A DNA stretch of 64,000 nucleotides from contig NC_087062.1 of NCBI RefSeq assembly GCF_963678635.1, positions 14,244,670 to 14,308,669 of the forward strand, read 5' to 3'. Below are positions 41,215 through 53,418 of this stretch, in pieces (positions within the stretch are counted from its first letter, which is position 1; each line of letters begins with the position of its first letter). Origin of the DNA: Symsagittifera roscoffensis. Lineage: Eukaryota > Xenacoelomorpha > Acoela > Convolutidae. The position numbers were made by a program, and so were the translations under genes. Below the pieces are notes generated by a model. It was not told the DNA's origin. It was given only the letters and a program-made list of their open reading frames with translations, and did no database searches.

Positions 41215-41905
41215 TGTAACATTCGCCCGGAAGATACATATCGACGGATAACAAAACTAAGTCTTAAGACGACTGGCTAGCGCCTAAACAGAGCTTTGTA
41301 TGCTTTTCACCGTCTCTACCAAGCCAGTACTTTTCGGTGGTCCTTCTAACATCGGGTCGACAAAAACGTTACCTAATCCAAATATCAATTAAATTCAAGT
41401 CAGGACATGACAGGATGCTAAAAGTTCACACGAGTCAATAAAAGTTTTCCGTCCCGAGACCCTTCCGGATTCTTGAATCCGGTGAATGAAGCCCGTTGAT
41501 CTCGATTTCTTCCCAATCCGGAAGGCTGATTTCTTACCCTTCACCGTTGTTCGCAACGGCCTTGCAACTATTGTAGCAGCACAATAGTTGCAACTCTGAA
41601 CGTTTTCTGCAATCTGCTGCTGTTTTTCTTATCACGATTGTCGTTGATATCGTCAGCGCAACTAATGTTGTTGTGTTTTTTCTCTCGTTTTTTGTTAAAA
41701 TGGCCGTTTCAGCATTTCTCAGAAATGTGACGTCATCATTCGAATTTTTGAAATTTTAAAATACTAGAATATTCCAGCCCTCACCGTTTGGCTAAACGTT
41801 CCAATAACGCCCTTAGTTCTTAAAAACCACCAATCCGGAAGGCTTACTGCTAAAATTCCGAATTCTGCAGAGATTGCATTTTGGCCATTCTGGTCGAATG
41901 TCACA
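41215..41905 (-). repeat. Long terminal repeat, 5' copy (691 bp)
   Basis: Same ends as 17359-18279 (TGTAACATTC...GAATGTCACA). It lacks the 222 bases present at 17517-17738 of the other LTR; the junction is at 41372/41373. By eye the rest differs at about six positions. It should carry the promoter that reads leftwards through the element. Confidence 0.93.
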
Positions 41906-42999
41906 GAATCATTATATTTCGCGCGATTTTTGACACGAATAATTTATACACAAATTAGTTTTCATAAGTATAAAATGCTTAATGCATACAGTAACTGTCT
42001 ATCAGAGTTACTTTTTCGAGGGACCACTCTATCATAGTAGTACCAAGAAAATAATTCAGAAAGTCAGAAATAATCATGGTAACCGAAGTTACTTCATTAT
42101 TAGCCTAATTGTATAATTTCATTTTAAAAACGCTGGGCTTTCTTCACTGACTTATCTTGCCAAATCTCGCCGTCCCAGCCGTAGGCGAGTGAAGTTGGTG
42201 AATCGACCTACAAACGACCTCAGATTGTACCACTCCTTAGTCTTTTTTTTCTCCATCGCTTTCGTCTGAAACCAATTTAAAGCATTCATGAATCACCCCA
42301 ATTGTCTATGTTTCAGGTAGATGCCGCGATTCCAGGAAAGACGCATCCCTAACTTTTCACAGAAACTAGTTATCGAGACTTCAAGGACCAATTATATCAA
42401 TCCATCTCTAGTAAAATCAACAGTTCACTCCTACCGCGGCACAAAGCTTTAAGATCTGTTTGAAACTTTTTGCAAAACAGATCAAAGCGCCTAAAAACAA
42501 TAACAATTGTTGCTGGATACAATGATAACAGGCTGCATACACAAGAATTAGAACAGCACTGCAACAAATTGATTAATTTCGCCACTAACAAGTTTGAGCC
42601 CAAGACACTGATCATCCCAAAAATAATTTAGAACTGTAATTACTTAGAAGTAAATCGCAAAATCATGTGTTGCTTAATTTGATAAATAAATTTGTACACC
42701 CACATACACTTATTGTTTCACCTAATCTCAACCTAACTCTAACCACTCAAAAGTTCTGGCATGATTGCATCCATTTCTCATTCTACGGTTATGTTTTCTG
42801 AATTAACTCTCTTGCAAAACTCTATAATTTCTCTCACTTATTTGACCACTATGACAATTTCGGCAGTCATCGCTGCAACTGTATGAACCCTACAATGAAT
42901 GAATCCCCAACCCTAGCTACAACCACGCTCCTCAAACTCCATCCTCAACCTTGCACTGCCCGACACTCACAAAACCCAAGAGAACCGTCCACTATAGAA
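41906..42999. other. Flank between the giant element and the decayed RT gene
   Basis: AT-rich. One possible minus-strand last exon, 42207-42124, follows a TTTGTAG acceptor and encodes 27 GC-rich codons (VDSPTSLAYGWDGEIWQDKS then VKKAQRF) before TAA. It has no recognised family and is too short to be sure. Nothing else is seen. Confidence 0.25.
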
Positions 43000-45610
43000 A
43001 CAAGAAAAACACAAGACCCATGGTGAAACCCCTGTCCAGAATTCATAGAAACCACAAAGAAGATAAACACGTATAGTCCACTGAAAACCGGTCTTTTTGA
43101 TCTTATCAAAACGTAAATTCAGTAATAACTTCGTTGAAACTCTCAATAGAACTCAGAACAGCCTAATAGAAAACAACAAAAAACCTTTGCAATGCACACA
43201 CGATCTTTCCATTTTTACTACAAGGCAAAACAAAGTCCGTGAACGATGGATCCTTATCCAAAACAGAAGCAAGGCGACTTATGCAATGGCAAGAAGGACA
43301 CTTGGATGACCTATATAGCGAAAAGAAAGCAATGCAAATGCGCTTGACAGAAAGAAGTAGAAAAAAAACTGGAACTGAAGTACAACAGTTCAACAAACTA
43401 ATGAATACTGGGAAAATGTCCAGCGTAACAGCAAAACTAGTGAAAACATCCAAAAATGTTCTTTTACTTTAAGAGATTGTCAAAGATAAGGCAGTAGAAC
43501 AGATTCTTTTTGAGAAGCCCTACCATCTGAACCAATTAATGAGAACTAAACTACACCAGTCTCAAAGGAATAAATTCCTTTACATCCCATGATATATGAG
43601 CAGAAAGACTATCAACATATCAAGAAAGCAGCCATGATAACTCACGGATCTTATCGACCATCTGGCCTTGATGCAAATGAATGGAGACGTAATTTAACAT
43701 ACTTCGGGCAACAATCAGTAGAGATTTCAAAAACAATAAGCTAAAATTGCCACTAAATAACTAAATGCAGAACTAGCGAAACCATATAAGGCATGTAGAT
43801 TATTTCTCTTAGATAAGAAACCAGGACTGAGACCCATAGGCATCGGAGATTTTATGCGTAGGATAATAGAACGAACAAAAAGCAAATGCCTGAAAAACGA
43901 ACTCAAGTCGCTCGGTTCAAACTATCAACTCTGTGTAGGACAAAAATGTGGCATTGAATATGCAATCCACACGCTAAGAGATCAATAGGGCAAAACTTCT
44001 GCCGATGCTGTTTCACTGATAGACGTTGAAATCGCTTTCAACTCGCTGAATTGAAATCTGGCATTGAAAGACATCGAAAACAACTGCCCATCTCTTTTAA
44101 CAACGATTAAAAACTCGTACTCCAATTCATCTAAAGTGATTGCTAACAAAAAATCATCTACTCTCAAGAAGGGAAAACCAAAGGGGATCCACTAGCATGG
44201 GCCATGTATGGTCTAGCCATATTACCCTCATAAAATTTTAGCAGTAGACGACATAACCCAGAAAGGGTACGCAGACGACGGAAACGCAGTCGGCAAATTA
44301 AGCAATCTACGAACCGTCCAGGATAAAATTGTATCAATAGGTTTTTCGGCTACTATGTTAAAGAATGCAAATAAATAGAAAAATCTTCGAAAATACAAAA
44401 ATCACTATAAAAACAGACGCCTGAGTGCTTGGTTCAGTTATGGGAACAGGATCTGAATATAAGAAAATCCTTGAGTTTCAACAGAATTAGCAAATCAAAA
44501 TTTTGAAAAATTAACAAAAATTGCTAAAACGTTTAGGCCTTCTAAACTAAAAGAGTGCAAGAAAAGCCCTCATTTCTAACCAGGACAACGCCTAACAGTA
44601 TGGAAAGCTTAGAAATATATGAAACCTTGAACCCACAGTTCCGTAAGATATCTTCCTTACCCTTCAAATGGGCGGCCTCAACATCAAGCTGCCATCCGGC
44701 AATGAAAGCTATCTAGAATGGTCTAAGGAACCATCACTAGTACTGGAAGCTCAAGATTTTTTTACAGCAATAACACAGCAAGAAAAATTTTGTACGAAAG
44801 ACAAAAAATTGAAAACTGATAACACAAATTGAAAGAAAAGAAACCTCATTAACTCCTTAAATAAAAGACCTCTGAAAAGAGAGCCTCGAACTGGCTCACT
44901 GCTTTACCACTGAGCATATACAACTTCAATCTGAATAAATCAGAATTCAGAGATGGTATTTACTTAAGATGCGGATGGGAACCAACCAAAACTCCACTCA
45001 CGTGTGCATGTGGTGCTGATTTTAACTTGGCACATGCCCTACACTGTGCAAAGGCGGTTACACACATAAGACACAATGAAATTAGAGACACATTCGCCAA
45101 AATCAAGAACGCGGTTTGCCATGACGTCGAGATTTAGCCGAAACCTTACCGTTGCAAGGCGAAGCTTTGACATCATTTCAACTACAACTAAAGATGAGAC
45201 TTGATATTAAAGCAAACGGACTCTGGGATTGTTGATTTAGCCGCGCATTCTTTGATATAAAAATCCTCAACCTCATGCCAAAACATCGCGAAAACTGCAT
45301 AAAGACGCATACAATTATCACGAAACGCTAAAGAACTCCAAAAATCAATAAGAGATTTAAGCGCTGAGCAGAGTAGTTTCTGTCCGCTAATTTTTCGATT
45401 CACCGGTGGCGCTGCTCCAACAGCCACGAGGACGGTTCAGCGATTAGCAGAAAAACTAAGTGAAAAAAGATAAGAAGGCTACCCAGAATCAATGAACTAC
45501 ATTTGAACTAAAATAAGCTTCGCGCTCCAGAGGAGCTCTATTCTTTGTATAAGGGGGGTGCAGACTGCTGCGCAAATCGCAATTTTTCGACAACTCCAAT
45601 TGCGTTTTTG
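43000..45610 (+). pseudogene. Decayed reverse transcriptase gene of a retroelement family known from cnidarians and other marine invertebrates
   Basis: Conserved words survive in order across shifting frames: a motif near THGSYRPSGLDANEWRR (43640-43690), LDKKPGLRPIGIGDFMRRII (43811-43870), LCVGQKCGIEYAIHTLRD (43930-43985), a degraded SLIDVEIAFNSLN (44015-44055) and YADDGN (44270). The C-terminal zinc-type region has CACGADFNLAHALHCAKA (45003-45056) and HNEIRDTFAK. The last stretch resembles the RSALLCLRG-type end. These match the layout of a reverse transcriptase family I remember from coral, sea anemone and Hydra genomes. Many stops and frameshifts are present, so it is not functional. The name of the element class is not certain to me. 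Confidence 0.7.
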
Positions 45611-46244
45611 TAGAGGGAAGACGGCTAAGATAAGTTAACATTACGATGCATTTAAGGCTGGTTTAAATTGTCCTTGATGAAATGATACAGTTTGCTGATA
45701 TATATGCATTTTTATAACGCTTGTATGGCTCTATCAGCTTGTGCACTTACCCCAGTTAAACTGAGGGCCTTTTTTAAAGTTAGTAAAAAAATAAATTAGG
45801 TAGAAGTTAAATATAACGTGTAAAAAAGTGAAGAGTCTGATGTTTGGAAATCAAGTCAATCAGTTAAAGAAAACTAACCCAAGCACTGAATAAACCGGAG
45901 TTGAAAAAAAATCAAAAAAACTAACCTGATTTGAAGCTTAGGGTCTATCAGATACCAAAATTAGGCTGCGTTTTCGCTCCCTTGGCTGTACAAATGAAAA
46001 AGTTTCTTCGGAAGTTGTTTTTATCATTAATAGAGTAGCGTACACAGGCACTATTCGCAACGTGTAATGCGAGGGAAAACCTCTGCTAAAGAAAACTACC
46101 TGGTCAACTTTTCTCGGTACCAGTGCTCAAGTTCTTTTAGAAAATAATTGGACAAATCTTACCTAGAAAATCCATAGGTATATATTCTAAAGCGGATATC
46201 CAACACCACATACGCAACCAACATTTTCAAGGACTCTTTACAAA
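45611..46244. other. Spacer without recognisable features
   Basis: AT-rich DNA between the RT pseudogene and the first unit of the complex repeat array. No open frame of note and no repeat match that I could find by eye. Confidence 0.4.
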
Positions 46245-49200
46245 AATGGACACCATCCAACGAAATTCTATTACTCAAAATCTCCGAAAATTTCACGATT
46301 TTTTTTCAAACAAAAATTGACACCATCCAACGACAATCTATTACTCAAAATTTCCGAAAATCAAAGATTATATTTACCTCATCGACTAAAAGACCGCCCA
46401 CAGGATATCTCAATATTAAATATCTTTAGTTTTTAACACATAAAAAATAAACTCCCAGCTTTTCGAGGATGGCGCTATTAGTTTCTAGAAATTTTGACCT
46501 GATTATGCTCAAAATTTAATTTTTTATAGGATTTTAATTTTCACTGCTGAAAGGAATATATAGCACATGTGCATTACACACATAAGTAAACGGACAAGCC
46601 AACGTATCAAGAATCTTACTCGCAACATTTTTTGGAATTTTCTCCTCGTCAATTAATAAAATTTTCTTAGACGCTCAAATAAGCAATTATAACAAAAAGT
46701 TCTCACTAAAACCAAACACATGCAATACTCCACAAGACAATACAACTACCAAACCTCAAACCCGCAGCACAATCATATTTACACAGTTTTTTAAATCATA
46801 GTCATTTACAAATAACACCAAACATTTATACGAACTCACTCTCCTTAACCTCTCTCCTTAACCTCACAAAGCCCTATTTCCTACATAGCATATCAGCCAC
46901 AAAACACTGATGAAACAATTGAAGAAAATTAGAACTACATCCCAAAAATTTTTGTTCTCAGAAACAAAATCTTTTTAGCCGGTAATCAGCCGCCAGATTG
47001 TTATCTTTGCTATCCCTCCAACCTCCATCGACAACACTTTCTCGTGTCCATTTCAGACCTCACCTCTTTTTCCCTTCCCGTTTTCAGCTCAAGTTTTTCC
47101 ATCTTTTCATCTAACTCACTTTTTATGCACTCTGATGACAGCATGCACACTCAAACTGTTTTGACAATTACTTTACTTTAAAAACTCTGCTATTGATACA
47201 CCCGATGCAATTTTAGACTCCGAACCAAGCACTAATAATTTTTCACAATCACTTTTTGTTCAAATAACTTCCCCTTTTCCTGCGTCCAACTCTTTACAAA
47301 CCGGCGCTACCCCCATTCTTTTCTCTCTGACCAGTCATGTCCCCAATACCCCAGCTCCACGACTGACGACCAACTTGATCATGATCTGGATGATTTCATA
47401 TACAACCAGCAACATCTTCACAACCAACAAACCGCTATCCAAAACTGAACTATTCCGCTTCAACTAAAGAATCATCCACATCAACCATTCGCAAGGCCCC
47501 CACTTGCGCTCAACGCATCTTGTTGAAACAAAAGTACTCCAATAAACCGCCAAGGTAGTTACTTAACCGCCCATCATCATCACAACTCATCCAAAGTAAC
47601 CATCCTCGTCATACTAATACACCACATTTTTTAGTCAGAAACCATCCCTTTTTTCCCCAAAAAACGTAAGTTATCACAAAAAACCCAGTCGTAACGTAAA
47701 CCTATGTCGACGAATTTTTGCTTCTCCGCTCACTCTCCAGGATAACGATAGGTTTTTATAATTTTACTAAATCATTGAAAATTCCTCTAAGAAGCACCAC
47801 CAATGACGATGAAGTTCGTGACACTATCATTCACCAACTGACAACAGCACTACATCTGAACCAACTTACAAAAATTGGACATAGACGAACACTTAACCAC
47901 TTCATTGCCCGTTAATCTAATAATTTTTGATCACTCATTTTGACCACACATTCATACAAGGAAGGTTGCCCATATGACACAGAACCCACAGTAAACTCCC
48001 AAGTAACCAAAAAATACTTCATTGGAACTGACTACATATTTGGTTTAGATAGTAATTAGAAAAAATTTCATCAAGTTATCGACCAAACATTTCAGAACAC
48101 CAAAGCCTTTGAATCAAATTTTAGCAAACTCGATCACTTCCGGCTAATATCTATCTTCCTCATTTCTAAGGAGCGTGCCATTAATTGCTCACGCAAAGTC
48201 ATGCTTAAAACCAAACATAGACGCAACCACACACACAGCTGATTCATCCAACGTCCTTTTTTCATAACTCACCATCCTCAAACCTCAATCACCGCTAAAC
48301 ATCCACTAATTACAAATTTACCTCCTCCTGATTTCTTCACTTCACATATTGCAATAAATCAACTAACTTCACGGCATCCTCCGAAACTGTGATCTCGTCT
48401 GCCAAACGTGTTTAATTTTCCGCTCATGAATAACTCACCTCTTGAAAACTCCCGCTCCATTAACATCCCGCATCAGTATATCCAACCTATTGAAACCCCC
48501 TTTTCGAATTTCTTTTTAACTTTGATCTTAATCGCAAATTGTATAATGTAATAGAAAATACTAACCACAATTATTTCGCCGTAACTGAAGAAGATAAAAT
48601 CATTCGAATTCCTCTGGCCATTTTTACGTACTAAAAAAGTCATTCGAATGCTTACAAAACTTTCAACGCACTCACCAACATTACAACTTAATTTTATCAA
48701 GGGAGTTTTTTCGGAACCTGACCCGCAGTAAGCATGAATTTTTAAACCTCACTACTAAAAATCCAATATATTACTATCAAATATTAAGAAGTGTCTCAGC
48801 ATTTCCTTTTAGATTTCACCACTATTTCCTCTGAAAACAATATATAAAATTTAAAAAAAAGTTTTGTAATAAATTTTTTACTTAATACCTTTTACTTAAA
48901 AGTGCTAACCGTTGGTTGTAAGTTTATAAAGAGCAATAAAACGCATATGCTCTCTTGAATTAATACAATTATTCTGTTGTGATTATTTCCTATAAGAAGT
49001 TTTGATTTATCAATGTGTATTAAACTAAGATTTAACCAATCTTTTTATGTCTGCTATAAATCGTTATTTTTCACATTAATCGTTGGAATCGCCAACATTT
49101 CACGCCATTTTTCCACACAATTCAACGTAACTCTCCACTCTAGTATTTGAGATATGAATGATCTTCTAGTTTGACAAATCAACTGATATTGTTTTTCACT

Positions 49201-49670
49201 TGCTTTCACGCGTTTCAAACTTTCCGTTAACCCCGTTCGAAGGAATTAAAGCTAAGCTTAACTAACCAACGTAACTTGTTAACAGCATCATACCGACCAC
49301 ATGTACAGCTAACTCTAACAGTAACCATGCCACACTTAATCATATTTGAATTTTGACTTGAAACTTTATTTAGACCACATGAAAACATCTGATAAAAAAT
49401 GAAAGAAAGATTATACGAAAATAAATACTCTGCTCAAAGAGACATAAAAAATTATACTTCAACGGGCCTACCTCACCAGCAGGGGACGTCCTGAGCATGC
49501 CCTATAGCCTGCCTCGCCCACCGCGCTACATCCGCGCTTAAGACATAACCCTCACAAAGTTTGGCGAGAGTAGCTCTGGTGTAAGAAATTCTTTGAAATA
49601 ACAGATCGAATAAAAACGCTTTTGGAAAATAATTAACAAAGAAAGGCAAATTTGTAACAATAATTCATAA
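46245..49670. repeat. Complex repeat unit 1 (about 3.4 kb)
   Basis: First of four head-to-tail copies. Ordered landmarks: a doubled GACACCATCCAACGA leader (46247 and 46319), GCACATGTGCATTACACACA-type text (46563), CTCCATCGACAACACTTTCT (47023), a coding-like block containing TNDDEVRDTIIHQLTTALHL (about 47800-47870), the GCATCAGTATATCCAACC segment (48469) and an AT-rich 3' part (48840-49450). It ends in the tRNA-like module (49457-49635). The coding-like frames are interrupted, so this is a decayed mobile element or tandem duplication of one. No family is recognised. Confidence 0.6.
49457..49635 (-). repeat. tRNA-like SINE module at the end of unit 1
   Basis: On the minus strand GCGGATGTAGCGCGGTGGGC followed by GAGGCAGGC resembles the acceptor, D-arm and A-box part of a tRNA. 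GGGCATGCTCAGGACGTCCC follows. The T-arm/B box is not convincing. The module recurs at 53171-53350 and 56455-56635 with a few differences, and is lacking in unit 2. Confidence 0.4.
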
Positions 49671-51784
49671 TCAAACACATAAAAAATGAACTCTTAGCTT
49701 TTATAGGATGGCGCTATTAGTTTCTAGAAATTTTGACCTGATTATGCTCAAAATTTGGTTTTCATAGGATTTTATTTTTCACTGCTGAAAGGAATATATA
49801 GCACATGTGCAATACACACACAAGTAAACGGACAAGCCAACGTATCAAGAATCTTACTCGAAACATTTTTTGGATTTTTCTCCACATCAATTAATAAAAA
49901 ATTTTTAGATGCTCAAATAAGCGATTATAACAAAAAGCTCTCACTAAAACAAAAGACATACGATACTCCACAAGACAATACAACTACCAAACCTCAAACC
50001 CGCAGCACAATCATATTTACACAGTTTTTTGAATCATAGTCAGGAGAACGAAATGCAACAAAGCCCTATTTCACACATAGCATATCAGCCACAAAACACT
50101 GATGAAACAATTGATTAAAACTAGAACTACATCCCAAAAACTTTTGTTCTCAGAAACAACATCTTTTTAGCCGACAATCAGCCGCCAGATTGGATCACTG
50201 AATCCTTATCTTTGCTATCCCTCCAACCTCCATCGACAACACTTTCTCGTGTCCATTTCAGACCTCACCTCTTTTTCCCTTCCCGTTTTCAGCTCTAGTT
50301 TTTGAATCTTTTCATCTAACTCACTTTTTATGCACTCTGATGATTGAATGCACACTCAAACTGTTTTGACAAATACTTTACTTTAAAAAGCTCTGCTATT
50401 GATACACCCGATGCAATTTTAGACTCCGAACCAAGCACTACTAATTTTTCACAATCACTTTTTGTTCCAATAACTTCCCCTTTTCCTGTAGTACTCTCCA
50501 CGTCCAACTCTTTACAAACCGGCGCTGCCCCCATTCTTTTCTCTCTGTCCAGTCATGTCCCCAATACCCCAGCTCCACGACTGACGACCAACTTGATCAT
50601 GATCTGGATGACTTCATATACAACCAGCAACATCTTCACAACCAACAAACCACGTAAGTTATTGCAAAAGCCCAGTCGCAACGTAAACCTATGTCGACGA
50701 ATTTTCCCTTCTTGGCACACTCTCCAGAACCACCAATGACGATGAAGTTCGTGACGCTATCATTCACCAACTCACAACAGCACTACATCTGAACCAACTT
50801 ATAAACATTGGACTATCATGAACACTTAACCACTTCATTGCACGTGAATCTAATCAGTCACGCACTTTGACCACACATTCATCCGCTACAAGGAAGGTTC
50901 CCCATATGACACAGACCCCAAATTAAACTCCCAAGTAACCGAAAAATTGTTGATTGAAACCGACTACAAATTTGGTTTAGATGGTAATAAGAAAAAGTTT
51001 GATCAAGCTCTTGTTCAAAGAATTCAAAACACCAAAGCCTACTAATCAAATTTTAGCAAATTCGATCAATTCCGGCTAATTTCTATCTTCCTCATTTCTA
51101 AGGCGCGTGGCATTAACTGCTCACCCGAAGCCATTCTTAAAACCAAACATACACGCAACCACACACACAACTGATTCATACAACGTCCTTCTTTCATAAC
51201 TCACCATCCTCAAACTCCAATCACCGCTAAACGTTCATTAACAACAAATTTATCTCCTCCTAATTTCTTAATATCACCTATTGCATTAAATCAACTAACT
51301 TTCACGGCAGCCTCCGAAACTGTGATCTCGTCCGCCAAGTGTATTTAATTTTCCGCTCACGAATAACTCACCTCTTGAAGACTCCCGCTCCATCATCATC
51401 CCGCATCAGTATATCCAACCTCTTGAAATCCCCTTTTACAATTTATTTATAACTTTGAACCTAATCGCAAATGGTATAATACAAAAGAAATTACTAACCA
51501 CAAGCATGTCGCCCTAACTGAAGAAGGTGAGTTCATTTGAATTCCTCTGGCCACTTTTACGTACTAAAAGGCTCAATCGAAAATTTACAAAACTTTCAAA
51601 ATTACACTCACAAACAATACAAACTAGTTTTATCAATGGAGTTTTTTCGGAACCCGACCCGCAGTAAGCATGAATTTTTAAACATCATTAATCAAAATCC
51701 AATATATAACTTTCAAAAGTTCACAAGTGTCTCACCATTTAATTTTAGATTTCATCACTAATTCCTCTGAAAACAAAATAAAAA
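49671..51784. repeat. Complex repeat unit 2 (about 2.1 kb, internally deleted)
   Basis: Begins with AACACATAAAAAATGAACTC, as unit 1 does after its leader, and repeats the same landmark order (GCACATGTGCAATACACACA at 49802, CTCCATCGACAACACTTTCT at 50226, the TNDDEVRD block at about 50735, GCATCAGTATATCCAACC at 51404). Relative to unit 1 it lacks a segment before the TNDDEVRD block and lacks the 3' AT-rich part and tRNA-like module. A 131-codon frame (50344-50739) spans parts of it but does not persist in other units. Confidence 0.55.
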
Positions 51785-53418
51785 ATTTCCAACGAATTTC
51801 TATTATTCAAAATCTTCGAAAATGTCACGGTGTTTTTTTTTTTACAAAAATTGACACAATGCAATGACAATCTATTACTCAAAATCTCCAAAAATTAAAG
51901 ATTATTTTTACCTCATTGGCTAAAAGACCGCCCACCATTAAATATCTTTGGTTTTTTAACACACAAAAAAAATGAACTACTAGCTTTTCTAGAATGGCGC
52001 TATTAGTTTCTACAAATCTTGACCTGATTATGCTCAAAATTTCATTTTCATAGGATTTTAATTTTCACTGCTGAAAGGAATATATAGCACATGTGCAATA
52101 CACACACAAGTAAATGGACAAGCCAACGTATCAAGAATCTTACTCGCAACATTTTTTGGAATTTTCTCCACATCATTTAATAAAATTTTCTTAGACGCTC
52201 AAATAAGCAATTATAACAAAAAGCTATCACTAAAAGCAAACACATACGATACTCCAAAAGACAATACAACTACCAAACCTCAATCCCGCAGAACCATCAT
52301 ATTTACACAGTTCTTCAAATCATAGTCATTTACAAATAATACCAAAAAAACTATATGAACTCACTCTCCTGAACCTCACGCAATCACCAGGAGAACGAAA
52401 TGCAACGAAGCCCTATGATATTACAAAAGCCAAGTCGCAACGTGAAACTTTTGTCAACAAATTCTCCATTCTCCGCACACTCTCCAGGATAAGGATAGCT
52501 TTTTATAAATTTACTAAACCATTGAAAATTCCTCTAAGAAGAGCCACCAATGACGATGAAGTTCGTTACACTATCATTCACCAACTGACAACAGCACTAC
52601 ATCTGAACCAACTTACAAAAATTGGACATACACGAACACTTAACCACTTCATTGCCCGTTAATCTAATAATTTTTGATCACTCATTTTGACCACACATTC
52701 ATACAAGGAAGGTTCCCCATATGACACAGAACCCACAGTAAATCCCAAGTAACCGAAAAATACTTCATTGAAACTGACTACATATTTGATTTAGATAGAA
52801 ATAAGAAAAAAAATTCATTATGTTATCGACCAAACGTTTCAGAACACCAAAGCCTACGAATCAAATTTTAGCAAACTCGATCACTTCCGGCTAATATCTA
52901 TCTTCCTCATTTCTAAGGAGCGTGACATTAACTGCTCACACGAAGTCATGCTTAAAACCAAACATACACGCAACCACACACACAGCTGATTCATCCAACG
53001 TCTTTTTTTCATAACTCTCCATCCTGAAACCCCAATAACCGCTAATCATTCACTAATTACAAATTTACCTCCTCCTGATTTCTTCACTTCACATATTGCA
53101 ATAAATCAACTAACTTTCACGGCATCCTCCGAAACTGTGATCTCGTCTGCCGAACGTGTTTATTTTTCCGCTCATGAAAACTTCAACTGGCCTACCTCAC
53201 CAGCAGGGGACGTCCTGAGCATGCTCTATAGCCTGCCTCGCCCACCAAGCTACATCCGCGCTTAAGACATAACCCTCACAAAGTTTCGCGAGAGTAGCTC
53301 TAGTGTAAGAAACTCTTTGAAATAACAGATCGAATAAAAACGCTTTTGCGAAAATAATTAACAAAGAAAGACAAAATTGTAACAATAATTGATAATCAAA
53401 TTGGCAAGATACAAATAA
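51785..53418. repeat. Complex repeat unit 3 (about 1.6 kb, large internal deletion)
   Basis: Carries the same leader as unit 1 (two CAATCTATTACTCAAAATCT-type lines at 51790 and 51870), the GCACATGTGCAATACACACA block (52087) and the TNDDEVRY variant of the coding-like block (about 52545-52620). It then runs to CTGTGATCTCGTCTGCCGAA (53132) and directly into the tRNA-like module (53171-53350). The CTCCATCGACAACAC segment and the 3' AT-rich part are missing. Confidence 0.55.
53171..53350 (-). repeat. tRNA-like SINE module at the end of unit 3
   Basis: Second copy of the 49457-49635 module, including GGACGTCCTGAGCATGC and CTACATCCGCGCTTAAGACA (plus strand). It joins unit 3 at a different internal position than in unit 1, which argues that the module is a separate insertion or that unit 3 suffered a deletion ending at its border. 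Confidence 0.4.

Larger units (their letters stand above)
17359..41905 (-). mobile_element. Giant Ty3/gypsy-type LTR retroelement, about 24.5 kb
   Basis: Two direct LTRs (17359-18279 and 41215-41905) with TG...CA ends and inverted termini (TGTAACATTC / GAATGTCACA) bound a minus-strand element. Order from its 5' end: LTR, primer-binding-site candidate, 3-kb leader with short repeated motifs, two small overlapping ORFs, a gag-pol frame, a macro-domain ORF, and a long second frame with SGNH-like domains. A 3' untranslated segment, polypurine tract and LTR complete it. Typical gypsy elements are 5-8 kb, so this one is three to five times longer. By eye the aligned LTR parts differ at only about six positions, and the pol frame is open throughout, both signs of a recent insertion. 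Coding parts are visibly more GC-rich than the flanks. The RT, RNase H, integrase order and GPF-type integrase tail place it in Ty3/gypsy (Metaviridae). No envelope-like ORF is evident. Confidence 0.92.

Noticed and set aside
50344-50739. 131-codon frame as a gene in the repeat array
   Set aside because: The frame is not kept in the other three units and its composition follows the AT-rich repeat.
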